From NCBI GenBank assembly GCA_019649035.1, contig BMAT01012988.1, positions 86,566 through 118,305 of the forward strand: 31,740 nt of DNA, written 5' to 3'. Within the stretch, counting starts at the first letter, position 1; each line of letters starts with the position of its first letter. Made by a program: the position numbers and the translations under genes. A model generated the notes under the pieces. It was given only the letters and a program-made list of their open reading frames with translations. It did no database searches and was not told where the DNA came from. This document shows, piece after piece, positions 21,101-31,740 of this stretch. Origin of the DNA: Elysia marginata (Eukaryota > Mollusca > Gastropoda > Plakobranchidae).

Positions 21101-21315
21101 AGATTAAGAAGTGTTTATGGATTACGAACCAAATAACTTTAGGCAGAGAGTTCTCATAGTTGCGGAAAATGTGCATGAGCCTATACCAAACCAGAACACA
21201 GAATTTTTTTCATGAATTTCAGTGAAAATCGCATCTAAATCGGTTATGTGGTTACAAAGGAGATAGTTATTGGAGTCCAACCGAACGGCTTTTATATAAG
21301 AGATTAAGAAGTGTT
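21101..21315 (+). mobile_element. LINE 3'-end fragment with 15-bp target-site duplication
   Basis: AGATTAAGAAGTGTT occurs exactly at 21101-21115 and 21301-21315, enclosing 185 bp. The insert contains AAATCGCATCTAAATCGGTT followed by ATGTGGTTACAAAGGAGATAG. This is the kind of 'AATCGGTTnnGTnGTT' tail found at the 3' ends of several RTE/CR1-type LINEs. The insert ends TTTTATATAAG. A severely 5'-truncated retrotransposon insertion in plus orientation is the simplest reading. The family is not determined. Confidence 0.7.
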
Positions 21316-24099
21316 AAAGTGTTATATGTAATATGTGACTGCTGTTCTACCAAAACCCACTGAAACTCAATAGAACATTGAAAGAATTGTTTTGTTGTTT
21401 TTTTTTGTTATACAACTTATCTAGATTTTACTGTAAAAGATATCACAATTCATTTGTTGAAAAAGGTTACAGATTTTCTCCAGGTTTAAAATATTCAAAA
21501 TAATGGTTAGAAATTAATTTTATTAGAAATTAAATTTATTGTATTTTTACATACCCTGCTTTTTTCTAAAGTATTTTCACAAATAATAATGTTTCCCAGC
21601 ACACCAGTTTATATATACACCATGTACACATAATATGGCAAGAACATATTTTGGTAGCTTAAGAGTATCTCTTAGCTCTATGTATACATACAAATACAAC
21701 AAAATAGGTAACTCATAAAGATAGCATTCAATTCCAAAATGTTACAAAAAAGAACACCTTTGCAATTCCGTTTTCAACATCCTTAATAACTGATTTAATG
21801 AAAATAAATGTACGCTCATAAGACAAAAAGGTAAACAAATTACACATCTTCACCATATTTAATAAAAACCTGAGTTTTGTTATTGGTGAAGGGGTGTACT
21901 AAAATGACTAGACCTAGTATTACGAGACACAGCCAAAAAGTATTTCTAATTGGTGTAAGAGGTGTAGATGAGGATGTTTTGGTAAAAAAAAAAAATAGTC
22001 ACATGTTGTGTTCAAATGTGTACAAATTGATAATCTTACAATGGAAATGTCAGTCTTGGAAGGTCTTACACATTTGCCAAGCAACTACACACATTTGATC
22101 CAATTTTATCAAAACATAAAAGAAGATGATATAGGACCATAAAAAGAGCTTGATGAGACAGATAATATTTAAAGATATAAAGGTAAAGACCAAATGCAAG
22201 ATAAATCCAGTTTTTTAAGGATGTTTTCATTTACAATAAAAATGCTCATAATATATCCTTGAAAAAATTACCATCGTTAAAGCAACTATTATTGAAGAGA
22301 GCTGTAACTGGGCACTCTGACAAATTAGAAATAATTTGAAAATATGAGAATTGAAAATATTTGTAAGATTATGCACATGAGCAAAATAAGGTACAATATG
22401 CTTATTATATATCACAAATACAGTGCAAATAGTGAACACATAATTGACTAGAATCAAAGAAGGTAAAACAAGTTATAGCAAAAAAAACAAAGACATGGCA
22501 GCTAAACAAAAACAAAACACAAGTGCAGATTGATTCAAGCCCTTAACCAAAATATACGAGTACAGATAATGTTGGTTTGGAGCACAATTGTATTACTGTT
22601 CTATAGAAAGTTTAGATATCCATAAACTGCTGTTCTGGTTTTATAGATTTTGCATACACATTAATCACACGTAGTAATTATGTGTATCATCTGCACAATT
22701 TTTTGTAGCCACTGGCATTAGATCTAAGAGGCTTTGTATAATTCATCTAGATAAAGACCAACAACAAAGATTTGAGGAACTATTTTAAAACTTAAAACAA
22801 TATAGTTTTATCAATGATACATAGGCATCAATTTTGATCTTGAAAGAACGAGCTGATACATCTTAGGGTGATCTCTGCAACTGAGTAAGAGGGAAATAGT
22901 ACCTCTTTTGAACTCAAATGATTTATTTGTTGAAACTTATGAAAGAAAAATCTCAGTCTCATGAAAGAGACACACCTTAAAAAACAAAATTTTAAATGAA
23001 AATTTGAAAACAATAATAGAAAAAAATAGAGATAAAAACTGTCACACATGGGGTTTTTTTTCATTACATTGAGAATCAAGGCCTTTGCAATCAAAATGGA
23101 CATCTCTATCTATACTGGTTTTCATTAATAATCTTATGTTGCATCTTTTTCAAGTGTACCCATCAAATTTGTCCTCTTTCTAAGAGCTAAATGATGCTCA
23201 TGTTTAATAAAAGAGCCTGATTCAGTAATTTCCTTCAAATCTTGTCAGAACCTTATTTAAGAAAAAAATTATACAGCAACTTAAATAAATGGACCTTCAG
23301 AAATGCAATATTTACATCAGATATATTTTTTTCCTAGTACTTGTAAAAATATAAAAAAGATCACAGACACTGCTACTCTTTTCAAAATAATATGGTATCA
23401 CACACATTCTATTTACTGATGAAAAAAGGTATACATGCAGCATTACTACAAAATGAATCTAGATGCAGCATATTGTCATTTAGTGATGTTTATATTATTT
23501 TAAAGCTCTTTTAAAGCCATTTCAGAAGCTGAAAAAATAATTTTGATATCTTGATTAATTTTGAGTCTTTACATTGGAAAGATTAAGAATCAGCAAGAGC
23601 CATTTTTAAGTGACTCTTTTTAAAGATTTTCCATTACAAAGAATTGAAGAGCATACCAACCAGATTTGTAGTTAGTTTTGTCATTTCCAAATTCCAAAGA
23701 AAATTTTACCTAAGTCACTTTTCTCAAACAGGTGTCAGCACAACTTGACACATTTTGTAGGAGTACTGCACATCTATTTACCTTTATCATGCAACAACAA
23801 AATCAATAAAAACCAAACCTATTTCATCAATTTTCAAATGAAGAAGTATAAAAAAATATGCAAAGTTTTTGAACAGTGCAGAATGATGTGTGCAATTAAG
23901 AAGTGCATAAGATGGCTCCTGACAAGTCTGGCTGGTGGATACCTTAATTAAATTAGAGTCCTTTACATTTTTCTGATAAATTTGTTGTTATGAGCTAATC
24001 CCAGCAGGTCAATGTAATGAGTCAAAAGCTCTAGCAGCTCACTATAAAACAAATACAGCTAGCCGTGGTGACAACTGGAGTTAAAACACGAAACAAATC
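21316..24099. other. Intergenic sequence or long 3' UTR of GNB5
   Basis: AT-rich throughout. Short frames on both strands lack splice sites and recognisable motifs. I see no RNA gene or bounded repeat. Confidence 0.4.
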
Positions 24100-24345
24100 C
24101 TCACCTGAGAACTGCCTTATTGAATCTCCAATTTTGGTATAATCAGCAATGACATGCCCAATAGGAAAGTCTTTGTCTTTTTGTAGTTAACGAAAAAAAT
24201 TAAACGAAATTCAGCCCGTCTGCAGAGGTATAACCATTTTTAAAGCAGTTTTGATAAGTCGACAAAGGTAGATTCAAATTTTCCAACGCAATTTTCTCAA
24301 AAGTACGAGAACTGGAGATGGAATAAGGCAGTTCTCAGGCGATGA
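24100..24345. mobile_element. MITE copy 1 (about 245 bp)
   Basis: The ends are near-complementary over about 30 bases: TCACCTGAGAACTGCCTTAT with TGAATCTCCA on the left, and TGGAGATGGAATAAGGCAG with TTCTCAGGCGATGAA on the right (24313-24345). The interior carries ATGACATGCCCAATAGGAAA and GTCTGCAGAGGTATAACCA. It has no coding capacity. A second, more diverged copy lies at 25831. Confidence 0.8.
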
Positions 24346-24798
24346 AATGTGACTGCCTACTTTAAGTAATTGTCTTAGCCAACATATACCCAATACAAAA
24401 CAACCCCAAAAATGTCACACATCCACTCTCTCATGCTCTTATCAACACTGATAGCCAGCTTGCTATAGGCTGCCTCACCATACACATCTTACTTGTATTT
24501 CTTTCATCATATGAAACAGTTCAAAATGGTCACTTTAAGCAGATTTTTATACATGATACAGTAAATCAGCTAATCAATGTTGCACAGGACATGTGGTTGT
24601 CATGGGAAATACCAAGGTAGATTTTAATCCTTGAAAATCAATTAAAATTGGTTATTATTATAGGTGAAGAAGTGATTTGAAAGGCAGATTTATGGGGAGC
24701 ACATTCTGAAAGGGTGATTTTTGCTGACAAAAAAAAATTTTTTTTTAAGTGTAATGTATTTCTAGCAGTGTATCAACAGAAACTCGTGTTCAATGAAT

Positions 24799-24804
24799 TT
24801 TATT
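24799..24804 (-). promoter_or_regulatory. Possible polyadenylation signal of GNB5
   Basis: AATAAA on the minus strand, about 780 bases past the GNB5 stop codon, is the first canonical signal I found in that direction. The site of cleavage is not visible, so the assignment is weak. Confidence 0.3.
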
Positions 24805-25584
24805 TGCTCAACAGATCTATTTCTTTTAGGAAATCCTTACCAAGCAAAAACGGAGACCAATTTTGGGGCAAAAAGACACTTGACAAATCATAAAAATTTC
24901 TGCACTGTTTGGCATACATTGGTTCTTTTACATTTCCCTTGGGCATCTGCAAGTACTACAACCAGCCTTATTTTTCACAGCAGCAGTATCAAGAGTAATA
25001 ATAAGAGTGCTATTTTCTACGACTACTCTGTTACTGTATATTAGACCAGGGCTGGGAAGAGCCATCATCCAAAAAGGCTGAGAGTAAAGGCAGGAGGCAT
25101 GTCTAGGTAGGCCCGGGAGCATGGTTCCAATGCAAAGGGCTTCATTAAGAGCTTTTGGTAGTATTTGACTTCAGTTTTTAAGAAAGCTTAGGCTGAACTT
25201 AGCCTGGGAGTTTTCACTTACTAGTGAAGTTTGCTTTGTGGATAATTGTTTCTTTTCAGCTTCAGCATCTTATATGGAAAATTACTGTACCGTTCCAAAT
25301 CTAAGTTGCTGCTGCCTCAAATCTCTAACAAACACAAAGGAAACAAGAACAATGCCTACAAACAATATACATCATAGTACCAGGCTTTTTCTCTACCAGT
25401 CAGTATAATGTATATTGATTTAACATGAGACATAGCTGATAGCATTGACTGATATTGAGACAGAAGGATTTAATTTAAAAATTTCACAACATCTTTTAAA
25501 AATCAAACATAAATGAACCTTGTGTATCTTCTCCAGCTGATCACATCCAGGAGACAAAACTTTTACAGCTTTAACCTCTGATTC

Positions 25585-25596
25585 TCATGCCCAAAC
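25585..25596 (-). CDS. GNB5: Last coding exon of GNB5 (Val-Trp-Ala-stop)
   Basis: On the minus strand a polypyrimidine-rich stretch ending TTGTAACAG is followed by GTTTGGGCATGA. This reads Val-Trp-Ala-stop and completes the final WD repeat begun by the exon at 27209-27375. Gβ5 proteins end in Val-Trp-Ala, whereas Gβ1-4 end in Ile-Trp-Asn (family knowledge), so this exon confirms the paralogue. Only 12 coding bases are present; the rest of the exon is 3' UTR running to lower coordinates. The preceding intron is about 1.6 kb. Confidence 0.85.
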   Translation of the reverse strand, partial: VWA

Positions 25597-27208
25597 CTGT
25601 TACAATGAAAAAACAGAAAATCATTCAAAATTATGCAGCTTCTTTTTCATAAAAAAATGTCCAGAACATTCTCCCTACCAAATCCTGTTAATGGTACATT
25701 TAACTTCTTGAGATTTGTTCAAATCCAATGATCCAAAGTTCATAAAATGAAATCTATAAAAGCTAATCTCTTGGTTTTGTTTCCCTCTTCCTCCTTCATA
25801 ATTTCATGTTACGATATTTTTATTCTTCAGTCGTCGCCTGAAAGCTGCTTTCTTCTATCTTCAATTTTGCTAATATAGGCAATAACATGCCCAACGGAAA
25901 AGTCCTGGATTAGTTTTATAGCTGTCAAAAGAAATAAGAGAGGTTTAGCCTGTCTGCAGAGTCACATCATTTTACAAAGCAGTTTTAAAGATGTAGAAAA
26001 GTAGATTCAAATATATTAAAACTCAATTTTCACATAAGTAGAAAAAATGGAGATACACATTTCTCAGGCGATGAAGTGTTACAGTTAGTGTTTTCATAAA
26101 ATTATTTACACAATTATTCTATTTCTTATTCTGCAGCAACAGATATTGATAAAAACACCCTTCTGCATTAATATGATAGAAAAACAGTGGTGTCGGAAGA
26201 CTTATACAACGCCTGTAGGTGATTTTTGTTTTACATTGCAAATTATTAAAACTTCTGAATTATGAACATGCCTTCTACCACTGCAGATCACTGATCCACC
26301 ATTTCATTGTAACACAATGAGGTTTCACGATGGATTTCTTTCCACCACCAGGCATAAGCTGTTTAAAGTCTTAATTTCCGTTCCCATTTTCCCAAATTTG
26401 ATCTTTTGAACATATGCATCTGATTTTCTCATGTGTTCACTATCCTCTAAATGAAAAATTAGTTCACAAATATAAAAAATAGCGTGAAAGGAAGGAGCAA
26501 AAAAAAAAAAAAAAAAAGGAACTTTGACACTATCTAAGGTTTAAGATAGTTTCATTTTTGAAATTTGCAAGTTCATTATCTTTTCTTTTAGGTTACAAAA
26601 TAACAAAGCTGCAAATTCAAATACCCACCTTTAAAAAAAATATGTTGATGCTTCTCTATTTAAAAAAAAAAAAAAAACTAATTGGTATATTTTGCCTTTG
26701 GGAGTAGAAACTCCACAAGGCCATATGGCCTGAAAGGCAGTAAGAAATTTTTATGTTTTCCTCACTCGATATCAACAGTTTTTTTTTTCGGCAGCCATTT
26801 AAAGTTTTCATACTCCTGAAATTTTCAATAAACTGAACAATTTGTGTTATCAGACACTTCCAAAACATATTCTCATTGATATAAACCTAGTTCGAACCTT
26901 TAGAGCTGCCACATTGCCATCTATTTCTTTAAAAAGAATTCCTAAAAATAATGTTTGAATCAATTAAAATTCATTTAACCATCACCTTTAAAGCCAAGGT
27001 TTTTCATAGAAAACTGCAGATTTTTCCTAAGATTTTTATTTTTGACTTTGCAAGTGAGTATGAAATTCATGGAATGTTTTCTGTCAAGTCGTTCAATCCT
27101 TCAAACTTTTTTATGTTTCTTTAGAATTCAATAATTGAAAAAACTCTTGCAGAAAAAACAGATTAGTTGTAGCACCATTCTCCAAACTGTTTCAAAAGAA
27201 ACTCTTAC
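25597..27208. other. Last intron of GNB5 (minus strand)
   Basis: Contains the second MITE copy and homopolymer A runs near 26500 and 26661. No other exon is visible. Confidence 0.7.
25831..26077. mobile_element. MITE copy 2 in the last GNB5 intron
   Basis: This is a diverged copy of the element at 24100. It starts TCGTCGCCTGAAAGCTGC, contains AATAACATGCCCAACGGAAA and CTGTCTGCAGAGTCACATCA, then AAGCAGTTTTAAAGATG, and ends TTCTCAGGCGATGAAG. The ends pair imperfectly as inverted repeats. It has the same orientation as copy 1. Confidence 0.75.
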
Positions 27209-27375
27209 CCTAAGCGTATAATCCCAACTGCCTGTGCAAAGAGACGTTCCATCTGGGGAAACTCCCAGGCAGCTTACGCGGTTGTCATGGCAATACAAAA
27301 TGGTGATACGAGTCCCTTTGAGTGCATCCCAGACATTCACAGTGTAGTCATTGTAGCCACCAAAAAGAATGCGGC
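27209..27375 (-). CDS. GNB5: GNB5 exon encoding WD repeats 6-7
   Basis: Acceptor TCTGCACAG and donor CTTAGG|GTAAGA (minus strand) bound 167 bases. The first two bases complete Gly with the preceding exon; 55 codons follow. The protein reads [20 protein letters not shown], then [20 protein letters not shown] and [15 protein letters not shown], close to the end of the Gβ5 propeller. Gβ5 pairs with R7-family RGS proteins through their GGL domain and acts in terminating Gi/o signalling (family knowledge). The usual Gly-His of a WD repeat is Cys-His here (YCHDNRVS). The minus-strand frame continues past the donor, but that is intron. Confidence 0.93.
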
Positions 27376-30023
27376 CTGTGCAGACAATCAAACATTCAAT
27401 TCTTGTATTAATTCAAATATTACATCTCATTTCCTTTCACTTCTTTGTAAATACATGAAACTGGATCTCTGTAATTTTCAGGACTGGATACAAAAGGCAT
27501 GATGTTCAAAATCACAGGAGATTTTCTTCAGCTTTTTGTTATTACACTAAACTTCCGAAATTTTTCATTTCCAGTGGACTTCTTATGACTTTCTATCATC
27601 AATCTTTCAATGTCACAAAGTAACAATATAGGTATACATTTTACTTCCCTCCTAAAAAGCATGTGATACAGCCGATCCCTGTGCTAATCACATCAGTCAA
27701 AATCTGCCCTCAGGAACCAACACAGAACCGTCATAAGTTTTTTTGGCTGTTTGATGATTTTTTTTTTTTTTGCTTTTGAAATAAATGCATAATTGCAAGT
27801 ATGCAAAGACATGCTCCACATAGAATAAAGAAGGTTACAAAATGAATTGTCAAGACAAGGACTAACTTATTAGGTGCCACAGAGACTATAACTGAGTTGG
27901 GTGCTGCTAGCTAGTGAAAAAAAATAAAAATTCAACTTTCATATTTACAATAAAGAGGCCATGAGCACTTGGTTTAGCAAAATGCAAGAAAATAATTGTT
28001 CTTTAACTACAAGAAGTGGAACTATTTCACAATAATAAGTGTAAATTTTCAACATCAATTTTCTCAGTGGTGCTTAATGCAAAACTGCACTAAAAAGTTG
28101 TTACGTTGGGAAAAGCAAGTTGATAGACAAAATTACAAGAAAGAAAGTCAAAAGAAAAAAAAGATGACCAAAACATGTTAAAAATATGTACGGCAATAGA
28201 ACAAAACCCGCCGGAGGTTGCCAAAGCTAGTTTTGTGCTATGATGGTTTTAAGTGAAAATATTGATAGTAGGTCGGTTTTCAGCCAACACCAAAATCTAA
28301 TTTTAGAACCTTTCTTCTTTACAAATATGTAAGTTTTATAACAAACTTTAACTCCTAAATATTTCATTTTGATTTTTTCTGACACACGTAACGTTGAAAT
28401 TCATCAAAATTTGTCCAGAAATCATGAACTTTCCCCTTCAACAAAGCTCTAATTTCTCACGGGGAAAGTCATACTTGTTTACATTTCGACCCGGTAACCC
28501 ATATAAATACATTTTTTTCATCATTTTTCTCTGGTTTTGGTGAGAGCGAGTGCGCATAAATATTAGGGTTAACATTTCAGACGTAAGGCGTGCACATGTT
28601 TGTAAACAAACAACTCGTCTGCCAGATTCTTCCTGATTCTAACCCCAAACTTGTTTGCTCTTCAAATGAAATTTCAGCTTTGAATACCTTAAAACGTGAT
28701 ATCCTAAATCGAAGCAAACTGTTCCAGATATCATTTCTGCACAGGTTTGATTTATTTTGTAAAGTTGAAGTACTTTGAATTTATTTTTATAAAGCTGTGG
28801 GGTTCGTTGCTAGCTTCTCTGTTATAGTAACAACATGGCTGATGCAGTCCAGGATAGCTAAGCTTTTGAACCAGTTCAGAGAATCGAGGATGGGATGTTT
28901 AGCCCCTGATAATGAATTAGAATCAGTTATAACTGAATGCTTCATCACAAGGGATATAGAAGTAGATGAAGAGGATGAATATGAATAATTAGAGGAGGAC
29001 ACTCCAGTCCCATTAGCTCCTCCTCTCTCCATATTGATGCCTGAAACCTTGGAGATTCCTGTTGCTGGACCATCAGTTACTACTGATTCTGATTGTAATT
29101 TTTTCACTTCTAACTTGCCTATTTCTTATATTACTTTCACTTTCCATACTGGTTAAAATTTCAGTTGAATTGAATATAGCAACTTTAGATCTAGGTCTAC
29201 ATCTAATTTAATTGAGATTAGATATTATGGGTAGATCCTTAAATCCGGATTTAGATCTAGATATAGACCTTGGATGATGAGTAAGTGCTATGCAAGGTCG
29301 TATTTTATTCCTAAGTATGAAAGGAAGCTTCATCTCGACTAAATGTAGGCTAATTTGGCTAGATCACTTTTATTCAAAGGAAAATTATTTACTAAAGCAA
29401 TTAAATAGAGCTATACACTAAAGGTGGAAGCAAGGTGATGGTATGAAAACAGAATTTTAAGTGTAAAATGAGCTTTTGATTTTTCTTTCATGCAAGAATT
29501 GTGTTGAAAAATGAAAATGAAAACTTTGTACATAGCAATGGTGTTCAAAATGTTTTAAAAACTGATAAAAAACGTTTTTATCTTTAAATACCTTGAAAAG
29601 CAGTGGAAAAAAGTCTTAACTTTAAAAGCAATTTTCTCAGTATATACTTTTATGGAAGTAAATGTCTTTGAAAGGCCATAACTTTGGTTCTAATTAAAAT
29701 ATTTACAAAATTTAAACAGCATTCTGCTCATAAAAGGTTGCTCTCCATAAAAAAGTAAAAACTCAATATCCCTCATGGGCAAGTTGTGGAGGGTTTTCCC
29801 ATATCTTCACATGTTAAGGATAGCCCGTCTTTGTTATGTGATGTTTGGACCCCTTTTATAAAGTGTAATTGATTCCATGAGATCTGAGCCCTGCATTTAG
29901 TACATGTATCGTGCGATTGTTTTAACCTTGCAACAGAGTAAAATCAGACTTTCCAATTTATATTAATCTATGAATTATAATATTTGATGTCATGCTCAAG
30001 AGAAATTCAAACACAAAACTTAC
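27376..30023. other. GNB5 intron (2.65 kb, minus strand)
   Basis: No GNB5 exon is missing between the flanking ones, because their phases and protein sequence join exactly. The stretch 28797-29110 on the plus strand keeps an acidic frame (ending ITRDIEVDEEDEYE, then one TAA, then LEEDTPVPLAPPLS) that may be a decayed transposon-encoded peptide, but I cannot assign it. AGATCTAGAT words occur near 29190-29265. Confidence 0.6.
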
Positions 30024-30120
30024 CACTCATGGAAAAGTCCACGGCATTGCAGCCAAATATAATACTGTCTTTTTTATAACAGTTGACTTCTCTATCAGCT
30101 CTCAAATCAAATAGACGGCA
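30024..30120 (-). CDS. GNB5: GNB5 exon encoding part of WD repeat 5
   Basis: On the minus strand, TTTTAATGCAG precedes 97 bases in phase 0, ended by AGTG|GTAAGT. They encode [20 protein letters not shown], then [12 protein letters not shown] plus the first base of Gly. The CRL-DLRADRE block with the SIIFG segment is characteristic of Gβ subunits and, with this sequence, of Gβ5. The join to the exon at 27375 gives the expected Ser-Gly-Arg. Upstream exons lie beyond the right edge of the window. The gene converges on the CaaX-tailed gene. Confidence 0.93.
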
Positions 30121-30639
30121 CTGCATTAAAAAAAAATACAAGTATCTCATTTACAGACTTGAAATCAATTACAGAATATTTTTGTAGAAAAGTCAAATTT
30201 TAGTTCTTCAGGTTTCAAAGAGCAATACAAGATACCCAGGCAGCAACAAAAAACATAATGACATAAACAAAGTAAGTTTTACCAATGTTCAACATAAGGT
30301 TGAAGAAAGCGTTATGTCTAGTTTTACTCTTGTCAACTGGCATATTTCAGAGATATGCAGTTGGTTCATGTTTTGGTGCTGTTTTTTATTAGGCTTGACA
30401 ACATCACACTATAGAATGTTTGGAATTATTGCAAAACTCCACTCACAAAAATGGAAAATAAGTATGATTAAGATTTTAAAAACCTGTGTGTTCAGCACTA
30501 TTACTGAATTTAATAAATCTTGAACTGAACAAGCTAAAATTAAAATTATCACAAATAAACTAACTAAAGAAATCAATTATTACTTGGTTGTTTTATAATG
30601 ATTACACATTTATAATTGCCTAGTTTAACTCTGCTAGAT
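30121..30639. other. GNB5 intron, part
   Basis: AT-rich. No exon or bounded repeat seen. Confidence 0.55.
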
Positions 30640-31312
30640 ACTGGTCGGAAGCCCTGCGCCCTTGGGGGAGGAGGACCGCTGTGCGCTGGGCCAGCAATCC
30701 ACCATGTAAAAACTAATCCGTTACAGAAACACCAACAAACACTCCATCACAGCCAGCGACCCGGGCAGATATGCCCTCCATGAAGGTAAAAGGCCAAACC
30801 CCCAAGGAAGCCTTTAACCCGACTCGGTCAATGACCTCCCCCAGGCACCAGGTGAGATTGGGCGAATGGAATGCTCAAATCATGTATGAAACAGGAAAGA
30901 CAGCCCAAGTCATCTCAGAAATGCAAAAGTATAGGCTTAACATCTTGGGTATAAGTGAGGTGAGGTGGAATGAAGCGAATAAATATGTGGCCCCAACTGG
31001 AGAGGTAATGCATTATTCATGTAGGGATGATGGATTGCACAGAGGAGGTGTGGCCTTGATCTTTGACAGGAAAACCAACAATAGCCTAATGGAATGGGAA
31101 TCAATCAATCATAGTATTATTCGAGCAGGACTATATTCCAGATTTGCAAAACATAGTGCAATGCTATGAACCAACAGAGGATGCTGCAGATGACTAAAAC
31201 GATGAATTTTACTCCAAACTACAAGAAATTTTAAATCATATCCCAAAACATTGTATAACCATTGTCATGGGAGACCTTATTGCTAAAGTAGGAAGTGTTG
31301 TAGTGAAAACTG
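30640..31312 (+). pseudogene. RTE-like LINE fragment: 5' region and broken endonuclease
   Basis: The GC-rich start (CTGGTCGGAAGCCCTGCGCC from 30641) is unlike its AT-rich surroundings. The frame from 30771 gives an apurinic-type endonuclease N-terminus: GEWNAQIMYETGKTAQVISE, then ILGISEVRWNEANKY and GGVALIFDRKTNN. It retains the Asn and Glu expected at the active site. Near 31140 the frame shifts; the homologous frame continues NIVQCYEPTEDAADD, hits TAA at 31196, then continues to IVMGDLIAKVGS around 31304. Similarity ends there, so the copy is truncated with no reverse transcriptase. It lies in a GNB5 intron, opposite to that gene. Confidence 0.85.
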
Positions 31313-31740
31313 TTTATCTGTTGAAAATCAAACAGCTAACCATGTATCGATTCCATTCTAGTAAATTTGACGACCTCAGTGCAAATAGAGCCTTTTGTAT
31401 TTTATGTTTTATCTTGTACATACATCGGTGGGAGCATGAAATCTCAAAAAGCCTGCAGGCTGCTCAATTTTTTGCCCCCAATCTTACAAAAGCCTGCAGA
31501 GTCTGCGTGTCTCACGAACTCTAGATTCAATGTGATTGTCACTTTGTAATTTACCGGTACATCTATCATCAATGACATAGAGTCAGGTACAAAATGTACT
31601 AATGTGTTAGATCTCAGTAACAGTACTAACACTGTAACCCCCTCACAATATCGTTGATCGGGAACATTTTGTCCAGAACACCACCATCCCTGGCCCTCCT
31701 CTTCCACGTGATTATCACTCATTTTGAAATTATAGAAGAA
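31313..31740. other. Sequence right of the LINE fragment, nothing recognised
   Basis: Somewhat higher GC, overlapping short frames on both strands, and no motif or splice context that would support a gene. Probably still within GNB5 intron sequence. Confidence 0.4.

Noticed and set aside
27128..27391. Treating the 87-codon minus-strand frame as a complete small WD40 protein
   Set aside because: Its middle is the GNB5 exon 27209-27375; the first and last residues are intronic sequence beyond good splice sites.
28787..29107. Minus-strand 106-codon frame with a Ser run
   Set aside because: The Ser run is the antisense of an acidic Asp/Glu stretch. Neither strand gives a protein I recognise, and the plus frame carries a stop.
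31444..31722. Minus-strand 92-codon frame at the right edge
   Set aside because: No homology or motif recognised; overlapping frames exist on the other strand.

Overview
This is AT-rich, intron-rich animal DNA with one assembly gap (N run, 11142-11690). No bacterial or phage features are present. Frequent TAGGCCTA and TCTAGATCTAGA words, mariner relics, an RTE-like LINE fragment and long repeat-filled introns fit a lophotrochozoan, most likely a mollusc. The organism is an inference, because no diagnostic ribosomal or mitochondrial sequence is present.

Two convergent multi-exon genes account for all the coding sequence I can defend. Plus strand, about 503-13105: the 3' part of an unrecognised gene. 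Nine exons join in one open frame, with intron phases agreeing at every junction. They encode about 401 residues (about 451 with an alternative donor) of low-complexity, acidic/serine-rich sequence ending in a CaaX-type prenylation motif, Cys-Ile-Ile-Met. The upstream part lies outside the window. An RPGR-like tail is one possible identity, but this is weak.

Minus strand, 30120 down to 25585: the last three coding exons of the G protein beta-5 subunit (GNB5), part of the WD40 propeller. They end in a final coding exon of only 12 bases (Val-Trp-Ala-stop). The 5' exons lie beyond the right edge.

The introns and the 12.5 kb between the convergent 3' ends are full of mobile-element remains. These are mariner relics (2.9-3.5 kb, an end at 6.6 kb, and 10.1-11.1 kb with a damaged catalytic site), a tRNA-derived SINE head (5.66 kb), and a 1.23 kb piggyBac-like non-autonomous element with perfect 19-bp ends and TTAA duplications (16.5-17.7 kb). 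That element sits between two inverted arms (16.2 and 18.65 kb) that look like the ends of an older element. Also present are a pogo/Tigger-like 422-bp element (19.6-20.0 kb), a LINE 3' end with an exact 15-bp target-site duplication (21.1-21.3 kb), two copies of one MITE family (24.1 and 25.8 kb), a broken RTE endonuclease fragment (30.6-31.3 kb), a 110-bp tandem duplication (14.56 kb) and microsatellites.

I found no convincing evidence of a new molecular system. The most useful items are the unannotated CaaX-tailed gene, the micro-exon end of GNB5 and the nested transposon structure at 16-18.7 kb.
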